A stretch of DNA of 35,588 bases from JAZGER01 sp036480335 (GTDB lineage: Bacteria; Pseudomonadota; Gammaproteobacteria; DSM-19610): the NCBI GenBank assembly GCA_036480335.1, contig JAZGGH010000020.1, positions 1-35,588 of the forward strand, in the 5' to 3' direction. The position numbers and the translations under genes are program-made. Position 1 is the stretch's first letter; every line of letters begins with the position of its first letter. The notes under the pieces are model-generated. The model was not told the DNA's origin. It saw only the letters and a list, made by a program, of their open reading frames with translations, and did no database searches. Shown here one piece after another: positions 1 through 8,662 of the stretch.

Positions 1-1
1 C

Positions 2-121
2 GTACACAAACTCAATAGCCGACCCAGGAAATGCCTGGGATATAAAACACCCTATGAAGTATTTGAAGAACTGACCGGCATCAAGCAAGATACTTTAATC
101 GGTTATGCACTTATTACTTGA
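2..121 (+). mobile_element. 3' end of an IS30-family transposase (partial)
   Basis: The window opens inside a reading frame of 39 residues plus stop that resembles the C-terminus of IS30-family DDE transposases: an LNSRPRKCLGYKTPYEVF stretch with the family's typical 'RPRK.LGYKTP.E.F' ending. Only the tail is present; the catalytic DDE residues would lie upstream of the window. The stop codon is 7 bp from the stop of the convergent trhA gene, so the right end of the element must lie at or within a few bases of that gene's 3' end. In IS30 relatives the terminal repeat often overlaps the transposase stop, which fits, but the left repeat is outside the window and this cannot be checked here. Confidence 0.8.
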
Positions 122-128
122 ATTCAGT

Positions 129-761
129 TTAAATAACATAAGCCGAAATTGAGAAATAGTGGCTGACACTACCTCCCATAACCGATAAATGCCAAATCCC
201 ATGAGCATGTTTTAGGCGATAGTCCAAAACATAAAATATAATTCCTGTCGTATACAATAGACCACCTAAAGCGAGTAAATATATCCCGTCACTATGAAGA
301 TTATCGGAAAGAGCATTTAATGGAATTATTATTAACCAACCCATCAATAAATAAATGATTAGCTGAGGGATACGTTTATCTTCTTTTGCTGTTTTCTTTT
401 TTGGAAGCATGTCTATAATTATGCCAATAACGGCTAGTCCCCATACTATCCCTAAAATTGACCATCCCCATGCACCACGCAATGTAACCAGCATAAAAGG
501 GGTATAGGTTCCTGCAATGAGTAAATATATGGAAAGATGGTCTAATTTTTGAAAAATCTTTTTAAAACGACCATTATGCGCATGATAAATAGTTGATGAT
601 AAATATAGAGAAAATAATGTTGTACCATAAATTGTGACACTGGTTATTTTCCAGGGGTCGGCTGTTTCTGATGCAAAATAAATCAGATAAACCATGCCTG
701 GAAAAGCCAGTATTGTTGCCAATAAATGAGTGACTGTATTAAATTTTTCACCGTGCTTCAT
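129..761 (-). CDS. trhA: Hemolysin III / TrhA family (PAQR-like) membrane protein
   Basis: A 210-residue polytopic inner-membrane protein with about seven hydrophobic segments, typical of the TrhA/YqfA (hemolysin III) branch of the PAQR superfamily. Visible family motifs are the early STIYHAHN segment, the D..SIYLLIAGTYTPF segment and the C-terminal HGIWH...GS..HY segment, which supply the conserved Ser, Asp and His residues proposed to form a metal-dependent hydrolase site. A GGTGG ribosome site precedes the ATG. The gene is full length although an IS30 end lies a few bases beyond its stop. It is divergent from speA, with about 150 bp between them. The molecular function of bacterial members is poorly defined; the haemolysin name is historical. 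Confidence 0.88.
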   Translation of the reverse strand: MKHGEKFNTVTHLLATILAFPGMVYLIYFASETADPWKITSVTIYGTTLFSLYLSSTIYHAHNGRFKKIFQKLDHLSIYLLIAGTYTPFMLVTLRGAWGWSILGIVWGLAVIGIIIDMLPKKKTAKEDKRIPQLIIYLLMGWLIIIPLNALSDNLHSDGIYLLALGGLLYTTGIIFYVLDYRLKHAHGIWHLSVMGGSVSHYFSISAYVI

Positions 762-915
762 TTATTTACCCACCTTAATTGTCTAGGCAATTTCTAGCAG
801 GATATAGATATATAGTCAAATCTTAGCGGCTCTATTGTGATCGCCTGTGTGGAAAACACGGCCGATATATTCTATCAGAAGAGAATGATGTCCAGGTTTG
901 GTTTAAAATAAGCGA

Positions 916-2802
916 ATGAACTGGAGTATCGATAACGCGCGTGAATTGTATAACCTGTCTCGCTGGAGCGAAGGGTATTTTGATGTCGCTGAGGATGGCT
1001 GGCTGCAGCTCAGGCCATTGGCGAGTGCACAGGGGTCAGTGGTTAGTTTTAAGCAATTGATTGAAAAACTCAGAGATGAGAGCGTGAAATGGCCGGTGCT
1101 TGTGCGTTGCCATACGCTATTACGACACCGGATTGGTTGTTTGCAGGAGGCTTTTGCAAAGGCGCAGCAGGAGCATGGCTACACCGGCAGTTATCTGCCT
1201 GTTTACCCGATCAAGGTGAACCAGCAGTCGAGCGTGATTGCCGAAATCATCAGCCAGCAGGAATGTCAGGTTGGGCTGGAAGCTGGCAGCAAATCTGAGC
1301 TGCTTGCCGTGCTGGGGGTATCGCCAGCGGCTGCGACGATTATTTGTAATGGTTACAAGGACAGTGAATATATCCGTTTTGGTTTGATTGGACGTCGTCT
1401 GGGTTATCGGTTGTTTCTGGTGGTCGATAAATTTTCCGAAATTCATACCATTATCGAGCACAGTCAACGCATGGGAATTCGTCCGCTGCTGGGTGTGCGT
1501 GTGCGCATGGCCTCTATTGGTTTGGGTAACTGGCAGAATACCGGTGGTGAAAAATCTAAATTTGGCCTGAGTTCGACGCAGGTGTTGGCGATGATCGAAC
1601 GCTTGCGCGAGGCAGGTATGCTTGATTGTCTGCAACTGTTGCATTTTCATCCGGGTTCACAACTGTCAGATATCAAACATATCCGTGCAGGCATTACCGA
1701 AGCTGCGCGCTTTTATGTTGAGCTGCTAAGCTCCGGTGTGCCACTTCAGGTTATAGATGTGGGTGGTGGCCTGGGGGTTGATTATGAGGGGCGTGGAAGC
1801 AACAGTTTCTGTTCCGTTAATTACACCATGGAGGCGTACGCAGACTGTATCGTGTCTGTCGTCAACAACATCTGTCGGCAAGCAAACGTGGCTGCGCCAG
1901 AATTGATGACTGAATGCGGCCGCGCCATGGTAGCGCATCATGCCTTCCTGTTGACGAATATTGTGGATGTTGAGAGAGGTTGTGCGCAGATAGATGAGGC
2001 TGCTGAAGAGCAGCCATTAACATCCATATCTAGTCAATTACAGGCATTGAAGCAGTCCGGGGATACTCCGGAAAGCCGTTACCGGCAGGCATCAGAATTG
2101 ATGCGGGCAATGCTGGAACTATACCGTCAGGGCAGTCTGGGGCTGGCGCAACGGGCACAGATCGAACAGTTATTTACAGCTCTCTGTTGCCAGTTACAGC
2201 AGCAGGCGCAGCCTGTTTCAGGGCAAGATATAGCCTTTAAGGAGATATTGGATGAAAAGCTGGCGGATAAGTATTTTATGAATCTATCCGTTTTTCAGTC
2301 GCTGCCTGATGTCTGGGCCATCGATCAGATATTTCCTGTTGTTCCGGTTAACCGCCTTGATGAAGAGCCGTCTAGTCGAGCAATACTCCAGGATTTAACC
2401 TGTGATTCAGATGGTCATATTGAGCACTACGCTATGCATCAGGGGCTACATAAAACCCTGGCTGTGCATGCTGTTCAGCCAGGAGAGGATTACATCCTCG
2501 CTATCTTTCTGGTGGGTGCCTACCAGGAAATTCTGGGCGATATACATAACCTGTTTGGTGATACCGATGTCGTCAATATAGAAATAGAGACAGATGGCTC
2601 AGTGATGGTGTGTAGCGCCGAAAAAGGCGATCGCACCGATGAGCTGTTAACGCGGGTGCATTTTGAGCTGGATGCCTTGAGCCAACAATATCAGCAACGC
2701 ATTCAACAGGCGGATTTGTCTGCAGATGCAGCGAAGCAATACCTGGCGGAACTGGAGGCGGGGTTATCCGGCTATACTTATTTCACTGTTGCAGACGAAT
2801 AA
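916..2802 (+). CDS. speA: Biosynthetic arginine decarboxylase
   Basis: Pyridoxal-phosphate enzyme of alanine racemase fold that decarboxylates arginine to agmatine, the first step of the agmatine route to putrescine. At 628 residues it matches the usual SpeA length. The PLP-binding lysine is K100 in the YPIKVNQQ motif; the barrel motifs LHFHPGSQ and DVGGGLGVDYEG follow, and the C-terminal part contains the SpeA-specific inserts and the FLVGAYQEILGDIHNLFGD segment. The ATG at 916 has only a weak ribosome site, but the N-terminus (MNWSIDNARELYN) aligns with family starts. Its last 20 bp overlap the 3' end of the convergent SPOR-domain gene. No other polyamine gene is next to it. Confidence 0.95.
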   Translation: MNWSIDNARELYNLSRWSEGYFDVAEDGWLQLRPLASAQGSVVSFKQLIEKLRDESVKWPVLVRCHTLLRHRIGCLQEAFAKAQQEHGYTGSYLPVYPIKVNQQSSVIAEIISQQECQVGLEAGSKSELLAVLGVSPAAATIICNGYKDSEYIRFGLIGRRLGYRLFLVVDKFSEIHTIIEHSQRMGIRPLLGVRVRMASIGLGNWQNTGGEKSKFGLSSTQVLAMIERLREAGMLDCLQLLHFHPGSQLSDIKHIRAGITEAARFYVELLSSGVPLQVIDVGGGLGVDYEGRGSNSFCSVNYTMEAYADCIVSVVNNICRQANVAAPELMTECGRAMVAHHAFLLTNIVDVERGCAQIDEAAEEQPLTSISSQLQALKQSGDTPESRYRQASELMRAMLELYRQGSLGLAQRAQIEQLFTALCCQLQQQAQPVSGQDIAFKEILDEKLADKYFMNLSVFQSLPDVWAIDQIFPVVPVNRLDEEPSSRAILQDLTCDSDGHIEHYAMHQGLHKTLAVHAVQPGEDYILAIFLVGAYQEILGDIHNLFGDTDVVNIEIETDGSVMVCSAEKGDRTDELLTRVHFELDALSQQYQQRIQQADLSADAAKQYLAELEAGLSGYTYFTVADE

Positions 2803-3361
2803 CAATCGCGTCAATCCCGGTCTTTTTGAGTGTGGCGCGTGATTTGTTCAATGCCAGCAAATCATTGAATGGACCTACCCGGACCCGGTGCCACTGTTGA
2901 TTGCCTTCACCGCTGGTCTGGGTGCGGGTTTCCATGCCCTGAAATGCGAGTTTAGCGCGCAGTTTTTCCGCCTGCTCATGGCTGCGGAAAGAGCCAGCCT
3001 GGAGGAGATAGAGGCCAGGTCTGGTGACTTGTTTAACACCGTTTTTACGGCTGCCGGTAATTTCTTCTTCAGGAATGATGATTTCCATTTTCGGTAGCTT
3101 ATCGTAGAAATCAAAGCCAGACTGTTTTTTGCTAGCGGTGATCGGCGCTTTTGGGGGAGGCTTGCGTTGCTCGCGAGCTTCCTGTTTTGCCGGAACGAGG
3201 GCTGCGGGTACTGCAGTGTGGTCTGGCGTCCGGTATTTCAGGAAGACCAGTAAGGTGGTGAACAGACCAATCGCCAGGCCGGCCGCCATCCATGCCCAGG
3301 GTGATGATTTGGTTTTGCGACGACGTTTGCGCGGCGTGTGGTAGCGGTAGTCTCTAGACAT
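2783..3361 (-). CDS. SPOR-domain membrane protein (FtsN-like) downstream of argS
   Basis: 192-residue bitopic inner-membrane protein. A short basic cytoplasmic N-terminus (PRKRRRKTK) is followed by one transmembrane segment at about residues 26-42, then a Pro/Lys/Ala-rich periplasmic linker. A C-terminal SPOR domain spans roughly residues 115-190 (YLLQAGSFRSHEQAEKLRAK, then VRVGPFNDLL). SPOR domains bind denuded septal peptidoglycan, so a cell-division or envelope role is likely. The start ATG shares one base with the argS stop (TAATG), implying translational coupling. An argS-SPOR order is familiar in gammaproteobacteria, where hslVU often follows; here speA lies downstream on the opposite strand and overlaps by 20 bp. 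Whether it is the true FtsN cannot be settled. Confidence 0.85.
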   Translation of the reverse strand: MSRDYRYHTPRKRRRKTKSSPWAWMAAGLAIGLFTTLLVFLKYRTPDHTAVPAALVPAKQEAREQRKPPPKAPITASKKQSGFDFYDKLPKMEIIIPEEEITGSRKNGVKQVTRPGLYLLQAGSFRSHEQAEKLRAKLAFQGMETRTQTSGEGNQQWHRVRVGPFNDLLALNKSRATLKKTGIDAIVIRLQQ

Positions 3362-5121
3362 TACATGCTATCCGGTGTGCTTACACCCAACAAGCCAAGT
3401 CCGTTGGCGATCACCTGGCGGGTGGCCTGTATCAGAGTCAATCGTGCGTTGCGCAGGTCGGAATTATCGACGAGGAACTGGTGAGCGTTGTAATAGGTAT
3501 GAAAATCATTGGCCAGATCACGCAGGTAATGGGCGAGCTGGTGAGGTTCATGTTGTAATGCGGATGATTCCAGTACCTCGGGGTAGCGCGACAGGTTGAC
3601 CATCAGTTCGTTTTCATGCGATTCGGTGAGCAGCGCGAGATTTTGCAGACCGCTGGTAGCATCCCAGCGCATGTCCTTATCTTCCATTTGTTTGAAGACG
3701 CTATGCACGCGGGCATGAGCATACTGGATATAATACACTGGGTTATCGCTGGATTCGGATTTTGCCAGATCCAGATCGAAGTCCATGTGCTGTTCACATT
3801 TGCGCATCACATAAAAGAAGCGCGCGGCATCATTGCCGACTTCCTGGCGCAGTTCGCGCAGCGTAACAAATTCACCAGAACGAGTGGACATCTGCATTTT
3901 TTTGCCGCCCTGATAAAGAATGGCAAACTGCACTAGCAAAACATCGAGTTTGCTGGCGTCATCACCCAGTGCAGTTAGTGCAGCCCTGACCCTGGGGACG
4001 TAGCCATGATGATCAGCGCCCCAGATATCGATGACCCGATCATAGCCACGTTCCAGTTTGTTCATGTGGTAAGCGATGTCGGATGCAAAATAGGTGGTCT
4101 GGCCATTTTCGCGTACAATGACGCGGTCTTTTTCATCGCCAAAGTCTGTCGAGCGAAACCAGAGGGCGCCTTTATCTTTATAGATATGTCCGGATTGCTG
4201 CAGCCGTTCAATGGCTTTGTCGATCGCGCCGGATTCATTCAGGCTGCGTTCCGAAAACCATTCGTCGTAAACTACACCGAACTCTTTCAGATCGAGACGG
4301 ATGTTATTCAGGATTTCATCAAGCCCCTGGTCGAAGACTTCCCTGTAATGAGTCTCACCCAGTAACGTTTTACTGCGCTTAATCAGGTCGTCAATATGCG
4401 CTTCCTTGTCACCACCTGCTGGTTCATCGGCAGCAATTTCGGCAAAAACTTCATCGGCGGAGTGGTGCAGCGTGGCACTGTTTTTACGGTGTATGCTGGC
4501 AGCAATATCCCAGACATAGTCACCTTTATAACCATTGCTTGGAAAAATAATTTTTTCACCACACAGGTCCAGATATCTCAGGTAGACACTGGTGGCAAGA
4601 ATATCCATCTGCCGCCCGGCATCGTTCACATAATATTCGCGATGGACCTTGAAACCGACTGCCTGTAACAGGTCGGCCACCGTTGCTCCATAAGCGGCGC
4701 CACGACCATGGCCGACATGCAGCGGTCCGGTAGGATTGGCTGAGACAAACTCAACCTGAATCGACTGGCCGGCACCAAGGTTACTCAGGCCATAACGCTC
4801 TTTCTTCGCCAGAATAGTATTTATCACCTGATGCCAGGCCTGGTTATGCAGGTGAAAATTAATAAAACCCGGTCCGGCAATCTCGACTTTGCGAATCTGT
4901 TCGGAAGAGGGTATCGCAGCAACCAGCTTTGTCGCCAGTTCACGTGGGTTTGTGCGAGCGGCTTTTGCGAGTAACATAGCCAGATTGCAGGCAAAATCGC
5001 CATGATCACGGTTGCGTGTACGATCAAGAATGATGTCAATGCTGTGATCAGAGGGAACTGAATTATCTGCGACCAGGCTTTCCAGAGCTGTGTTCAGGAG
5101 TGCAATAATGTGCTGTTTCAT
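3361..5121 (-). CDS. argS: Arginyl-tRNA synthetase
   Basis: Class I aminoacyl-tRNA synthetase of 586 residues that charges tRNA-Arg. The ArgRS N-terminal (Add1) domain covers about the first 110 residues. The HIGH-type signature appears as NPTGPLHVGHGRGA at about residues 130-143. A KMSKS-equivalent loop is present as KKMQMSTRSGEFVTL. The C-terminal DALR anticodon-binding domain runs to the end (VYYIQYAHARVHSVFKQ, and the final GLGLLGVSTPDSM). It heads a two-gene unit with the SPOR protein and is divergent from the barrel gene at 5247. The start at 5121 gives the standard MKQHIIALLNTALE N-terminus. Confidence 0.97.
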   Translation of the reverse strand: MKQHIIALLNTALESLVADNSVPSDHSIDIILDRTRNRDHGDFACNLAMLLAKAARTNPRELATKLVAAIPSSEQIRKVEIAGPGFINFHLHNQAWHQVINTILAKKERYGLSNLGAGQSIQVEFVSANPTGPLHVGHGRGAAYGATVADLLQAVGFKVHREYYVNDAGRQMDILATSVYLRYLDLCGEKIIFPSNGYKGDYVWDIAASIHRKNSATLHHSADEVFAEIAADEPAGGDKEAHIDDLIKRSKTLLGETHYREVFDQGLDEILNNIRLDLKEFGVVYDEWFSERSLNESGAIDKAIERLQQSGHIYKDKGALWFRSTDFGDEKDRVIVRENGQTTYFASDIAYHMNKLERGYDRVIDIWGADHHGYVPRVRAALTALGDDASKLDVLLVQFAILYQGGKKMQMSTRSGEFVTLRELRQEVGNDAARFFYVMRKCEQHMDFDLDLAKSESSDNPVYYIQYAHARVHSVFKQMEDKDMRWDATSGLQNLALLTESHENELMVNLSRYPEVLESSALQHEPHQLAHYLRDLANDFHTYYNAHQFLVDNSDLRNARLTLIQATRQVIANGLGLLGVSTPDSM

Positions 5122-5246
5122 TAATGAATGATAACCGGGGTGAAAGAAACGCTATTATCCGCGACTCTGTCATGGTTTCAACAACTTGTTGTGACTGCCG
5201 TGGTTGGATAGAATCAATGCTGATTTAAACGTATGGAGCAATACCC

Positions 5247-5732
5247 ATGAAACCTTTCTTTAAAACCTGCCTGGCGGGTAGTTTGCTGGCTGTTTCACAG
5301 ACGTCTTTTGCCGTGGGCCCCTATGTCGGGTTGTCTTTGGGTGTTATGGATGTCGATGGTGCTGATTCCAATCCACTCAATGGCGGGCTTGTGCTGGGCT
5401 ATGATTTTAGTGCCGAAGCGTTTACCTTTGGGCTGGAAGCGGAATTTACGACTTCGCTGAAAGATGGCGAAGTGGTGAAAAATGTTGACTTTGAATTAGA
5501 CAGTCAGGCGTTGTACCTGACTGGAAAACTTGATATTAACCCGCAGTTTTATGCTAAAGGCAGGCTTGGTATTTTACGCGAAGAAATTGATTCTGAATCG
5601 GATACGGGCTTATCTGTTGGGGCGGGGCTGGGTTTTCGCATCAATAATATGATCAGTCTGGAAGGTGAGTTCACCCTTATTGAAGAAGATGTCAATTTCT
5701 TCAGTATTAGCGCCAGATACAGGTTTTATTAA
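5247..5732 (+). CDS. Small outer-membrane beta-barrel protein
   Basis: 161-residue secreted protein with a Sec signal peptide (MKPFFKTCLAGSLLAVSQTSFA, cleavage near residue 22). The mature part is a set of alternating amphipathic strands (YVGLSLGVMDV, GLVLGYDFS, QALYLTGKLDI, FYAKGRLGILRE) ending in ISARYRFY, whose terminal aromatic residue fits BAM-assembled barrels. The size suggests an eight-stranded barrel of the OmpA/OmpW/opacity type. GGAG lies 8 bp before the ATG. A rho-independent terminator at 5750-5780 follows directly. The specific function is unknown. Confidence 0.75.
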   Translation: MKPFFKTCLAGSLLAVSQTSFAVGPYVGLSLGVMDVDGADSNPLNGGLVLGYDFSAEAFTFGLEAEFTTSLKDGEVVKNVDFELDSQALYLTGKLDINPQFYAKGRLGILREEIDSESDTGLSVGAGLGFRINNMISLEGEFTLIEEDVNFFSISARYRFY

Positions 5733-5749
5733 ATCGAGTGGATTGACAT

Positions 5750-5780
5750 AAAAAAGCCCGGTATCTACCGGGCTTTTTTT
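5750..5780 (+). terminator. Bidirectional rho-independent terminator
   Basis: A stem of AAGCCCGG / CCGGGCTT with a short loop (TATCTA) is flanked by A-runs on the left and a T-run on the right, so it can end transcription from both the barrel gene (+) and the convergent VPxPA-CTERM gene (-). Confidence 0.9.
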
Positions 5781-5803
5781 ACTGCAACAAAGTCATTAAA
5801 AAC

Positions 5804-6625
5804 TTATCTTTTGTTACGTCGATTCATTCCTAGCAGGCCCAGTAAGCCTGAAATAAATAGCCATGCAGCAGCTGGGACCGGAATAACGGCAATATCTTCG
5901 CCAGTTACCGTGATATTATCGATTTTACCAATGCCATGTTTGTGCTTGTCCAGCCAGAAGGCTACCCAGACATCAGAGGCATTATCAGCCAGATCCAGGG
6001 AGAATGTCTCAGTAGACCACCTGTTATTGCCTTCTTCTCCGCGGAGTAATTCAGTCCATCCATCTGCCCAGCTTTCACCCGAAGTAAGATCTATTTCACG
6101 AAGGTCATTAAAGCCTTCAAGTTCACCGACATAATACCCGGCCACAAGGCGGTCTGCACTCTGGCCAACAAAAATTCGCCAGTCGAATGTCAGATTCAGG
6201 TTTTCTTTACCACTGGCATCCAGCTTGATTAATATACCCGCATTATTTTTGATCAGGCCAGTAGGAGTAGTGTTTCCTTTTCCACCCGCTTCCTGAATAC
6301 CAGTATTTCTTGATATGGTGTTGCCCTTGTTTGTTTCAAACAGGGCGGAATACCAGTCATTGTCTGCATCGATTGCATATCGGTTTGCTGGGGCAGTTTC
6401 TCTCCCGAGAACATCAAAAGAAGTTATTGGCAATCCCACATCAACGTTATGGAAGCAGCCCGCTCCTTTTTGACTTTTGCCGCAGGATACTTTTTCAAAA
6501 GGACGATCGCCCTGATGATTGCCAAATGTTTCATTGAGCAAGACAGTTGATGATGCTTCGGCAGTAGCTACATTCATTATTACTAATGCGGCAGCCCCCA
6601 GTGACTTTAAAAATATTGTTTTCAT
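5804..6625 (-). CDS. VPxPA/PEP-CTERM sorting-domain exported protein
   Basis: 273-residue exported protein. It has an N-terminal signal peptide (MKTIFLKSLGAAALVIMNVATAEAS) and a C-terminal tripartite sorting signal: VIPVPAAAWLFISGLLGLLG followed by MNRRNKR. That is the VPLPA/PEP-CTERM pattern of a Pro-containing motif, a hydrophobic helix and an arginine-rich tail. Such tails are processed by exosortases and are usually linked to exopolysaccharide-producing genomes. The middle region is beta-rich with a GKIDNITVTGE segment typical of carbohydrate-binding or jelly-roll 'choice-of-anchor' domains; two cysteines lie near residues 50-60. No exosortase gene is in the window. GAGG lies just upstream of the ATG. 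The specific role is unknown. Confidence 0.75.
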   Translation of the reverse strand: MKTIFLKSLGAAALVIMNVATAEASSTVLLNETFGNHQGDRPFEKVSCGKSQKGAGCFHNVDVGLPITSFDVLGRETAPANRYAIDADNDWYSALFETNKGNTISRNTGIQEAGGKGNTTPTGLIKNNAGILIKLDASGKENLNLTFDWRIFVGQSADRLVAGYYVGELEGFNDLREIDLTSGESWADGWTELLRGEEGNNRWSTETFSLDLADNASDVWVAFWLDKHKHGIGKIDNITVTGEDIAVIPVPAAAWLFISGLLGLLGMNRRNKR

Positions 6626-6779
6626 GATGCCTCGAACTCCTCCAGATTATTCATTTATACCATAAGTCTATTTGGATTAGATGTTAACTTAGTGAGAAGT
6701 TAATCACAATGCTGTATAGTATGTCTATATGTCTATAGCTGAGTTTAAAGATTGTTTACTTTTGTTCTAGTAGAAGTAG

Positions 6780-8147
6780 TCAGGACGAGTATATTTGCGC
6801 GGGTAACCAGGTGGCGAGTGACGGCCACAGGCTGAGCAGGGCAAGCATCAGCAACTGAATGAGGATAAAGGGCATGACGCCGCGATAAATATCACCGGTG
6901 CTAATGGATTCAGGAGCAACACCGCGCAGGTAAAATAAAGCAAAGCCAAACGGTGGAGTGAGAAAAGAGGTCTGCAGGTTGATGGCGATCATAATGCCCA
7001 GCCAGACAGGATCGATCCCCATGGCCAGCAGGATTGGGCCGACAATGGGTACCACGACGAAGGTGATTTCAATAAAATCGAGCACGAACCCGAGCAGAAA
7101 CATGATCAGCATAACAACCAGCATGGCAGTAACAGTTCCACCAGGCAGGTTGGTAAGCAGTTGTTCTACCAGCGTATCTCCACCATAGCCGCGAAATACC
7201 AGCGAGAAAATTGAGGCGCCTATCAGAATCATGAACACCATGCTGGTTATGCGGGCAGTACTGGTGACAACCGATTGCAGGATCTCGAAGCTGAAGTGGC
7301 GTTGTAATATGGCCAGCAACATAGCGCCCATGGCACCCACGGCGGCCGCTTCGGTAGGGGTCGCCAAGCCGCCCAGAATGGAACCCAGTACGGCTGCGAT
7401 TAACAGTAAGGGGGGTAATAATGCCGTTAGTGCACTAATGATATTAATCGGTTGTGGTTCGGGTGCAGGCATGGCTTCGGGGCGTCGCCAGGCGACGAAC
7501 AGGAGGTAAAGAATATACATCATGACCAACATCAGGCCGGGTATGATTGCACCGGCAAACAGGTCGCCCACGGAAACTGTTTTGGGAGAAAAAATACCCT
7601 GTTTCAGTTGCGCCTGCTGGTAGGCGGATGAAAGCACATCGCCAAGCAGCACCAGCACGATTGAAGGTGGGATGATCTGGCCGAGTGTGCCAGAGGCGCA
7701 GATGAGACCGCTGGCAATGCGTTTGTCATAGCCCGCTTTGAGCATGCTGGGTAATGAGATCAGCCCCATGGTTACTACAGTTGCGCCAACAATGCCGGTG
7801 CTGGCCGCCAGCAAAGTACCCACCAGCATGACAGAAATTCCCAGTCCGCCACGTATGCTGCTGAACATTGAGGCCATGGTAGTGAGCAGGTTTTCGGCGA
7901 TTTTTGAGCGTTCCAGCATCACACCCATAAACACAAACAATGGCACCGCCATCAGCGTTTCATTGGTGAGGATACCAAACAGGCGATTCGGAATGGCTTG
8001 CAGAAAAACCGGGTCGAAGTGGCCGGTCATCTGACCAATGCCAGCGAATAACAGGGCGGTGCCGGAGAGTGCAAAGGCTACCGGATAACCGGTTAGCAGG
8101 ATAATGAAAACGGCCGCAAACATGAGCAATGCAATGCCGCCGGTCAT
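6780..8147 (-). CDS. TRAP transporter large permease (DctM family)
   Basis: 455-residue, roughly 12-helix inner-membrane protein of the DctM/ion transporter superfamily: the ion-coupled translocation subunit of a TRAP transporter. Family signatures include PVAFALSGTALLFAGIG near the N-terminus, MAVPLFVFMGVMLERS, the GLICASGTLGQIIPPSI loop, GGLATPTEAAAVGAMGA and LQTSFLTPPFGFALFYLRG. It overlaps the upstream DctQ gene by 4 bp (ATGA). The substrate cannot be read from the permease alone, and no DctP-type periplasmic binding protein is present. The SIVLVLLGDVLSSAYQQAQ insert is typical of the larger DctM proteins. Confidence 0.93.
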   Translation of the reverse strand: MTGGIALLMFAAVFIILLTGYPVAFALSGTALLFAGIGQMTGHFDPVFLQAIPNRLFGILTNETLMAVPLFVFMGVMLERSKIAENLLTTMASMFSSIRGGLGISVMLVGTLLAASTGIVGATVVTMGLISLPSMLKAGYDKRIASGLICASGTLGQIIPPSIVLVLLGDVLSSAYQQAQLKQGIFSPKTVSVGDLFAGAIIPGLMLVMMYILYLLFVAWRRPEAMPAPEPQPINIISALTALLPPLLLIAAVLGSILGGLATPTEAAAVGAMGAMLLAILQRHFSFEILQSVVTSTARITSMVFMILIGASIFSLVFRGYGGDTLVEQLLTNLPGGTVTAMLVVMLIMFLLGFVLDFIEITFVVVPIVGPILLAMGIDPVWLGIMIAINLQTSFLTPPFGFALFYLRGVAPESISTGDIYRGVMPFILIQLLMLALLSLWPSLATWLPAQIYSS

Positions 8148-8656
8148 GTCGGTTCTCTGTCGAGATCAAGCAATACAATATAGCTTTGCAACACCTGCCT
8201 GAAGCCCTGCAGCGCTAGCAGTATGGCAGACAGAGGAATCAGTGTTTTGAGTAAGTAGACATAGGGCAGGCCACCGGCTTCACGTGAGCCTTCGCGCAGT
8301 GACCAGGCGGTGGCTACATAATCCCAGCTTATCCAGCTAATGAACAGGCAGGTTGGCAATAGCAGAAACAGGGCACCGAAAAGATTGACCCAGGCCTGGG
8401 TGACGGCTGATGCACCGCGATAGAAAATATCGACTCTGACATGGCCTTCATGCTTCAGGGTGTAGGCAGCCGTCAGCAGAAACAGACTGGCATGCAGATA
8501 GAGCTGGGATTCCTGCAGGGCGATGGAGCCAAAATTAAACACATAACGTAGCACTACCACCGTGAAGGTGGTCAGTACCAGAAACAGGGCCAGCCAGGAA
8601 AGCAGTCGCCCGCTCCACTCGGCCAGTTGATCGAGAAAGATTTGCAGTTTGAGCAA
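8144..8656 (-). CDS. TRAP transporter small permease (DctQ family)
   Basis: 170-residue inner-membrane protein with four hydrophobic helices (LLSWLALFLVLTTFTVVVL, YLHASLFLLTAAYTL, ...LFGALFLLLPTCLFISW, ...LIPLSAILLALQGF). It matches DctQ, the small subunit that pairs with DctM. The conserved W-S..EGSREAGG.P segment near residue 130 supports membership. No ATG precedes the first helix; the frame opens with a TTG at 8656, only 6 bp after the stop of the DUF2782-like gene and without a visible ribosome site, so translation is probably coupled to it. It overlaps dctM by 4 bp. Confidence 0.88.
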   Translation of the reverse strand: MLKLQIFLDQLAEWSGRLLSWLALFLVLTTFTVVVLRYVFNFGSIALQESQLYLHASLFLLTAAYTLKHEGHVRVDIFYRGASAVTQAWVNLFGALFLLLPTCLFISWISWDYVATAWSLREGSREAGGLPYVYLLKTLIPLSAILLALQGFRQVLQSYIVLLDLDREPT

Positions 8657-8662
8657 GATGAA

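Noticed and set aside
1120..1650. 176-codon minus-strand frame inside speA
   Set aside because: Shadow of a strongly conserved gene; His/Thr/Gln-rich composition is typical of antisense frames.
6716..6740. TATGTCTATATGTCTATAG direct repeat upstream of dctM's end
   Set aside because: Too short and AT-rich to call a site; no gene start lies next to it in a suitable orientation.
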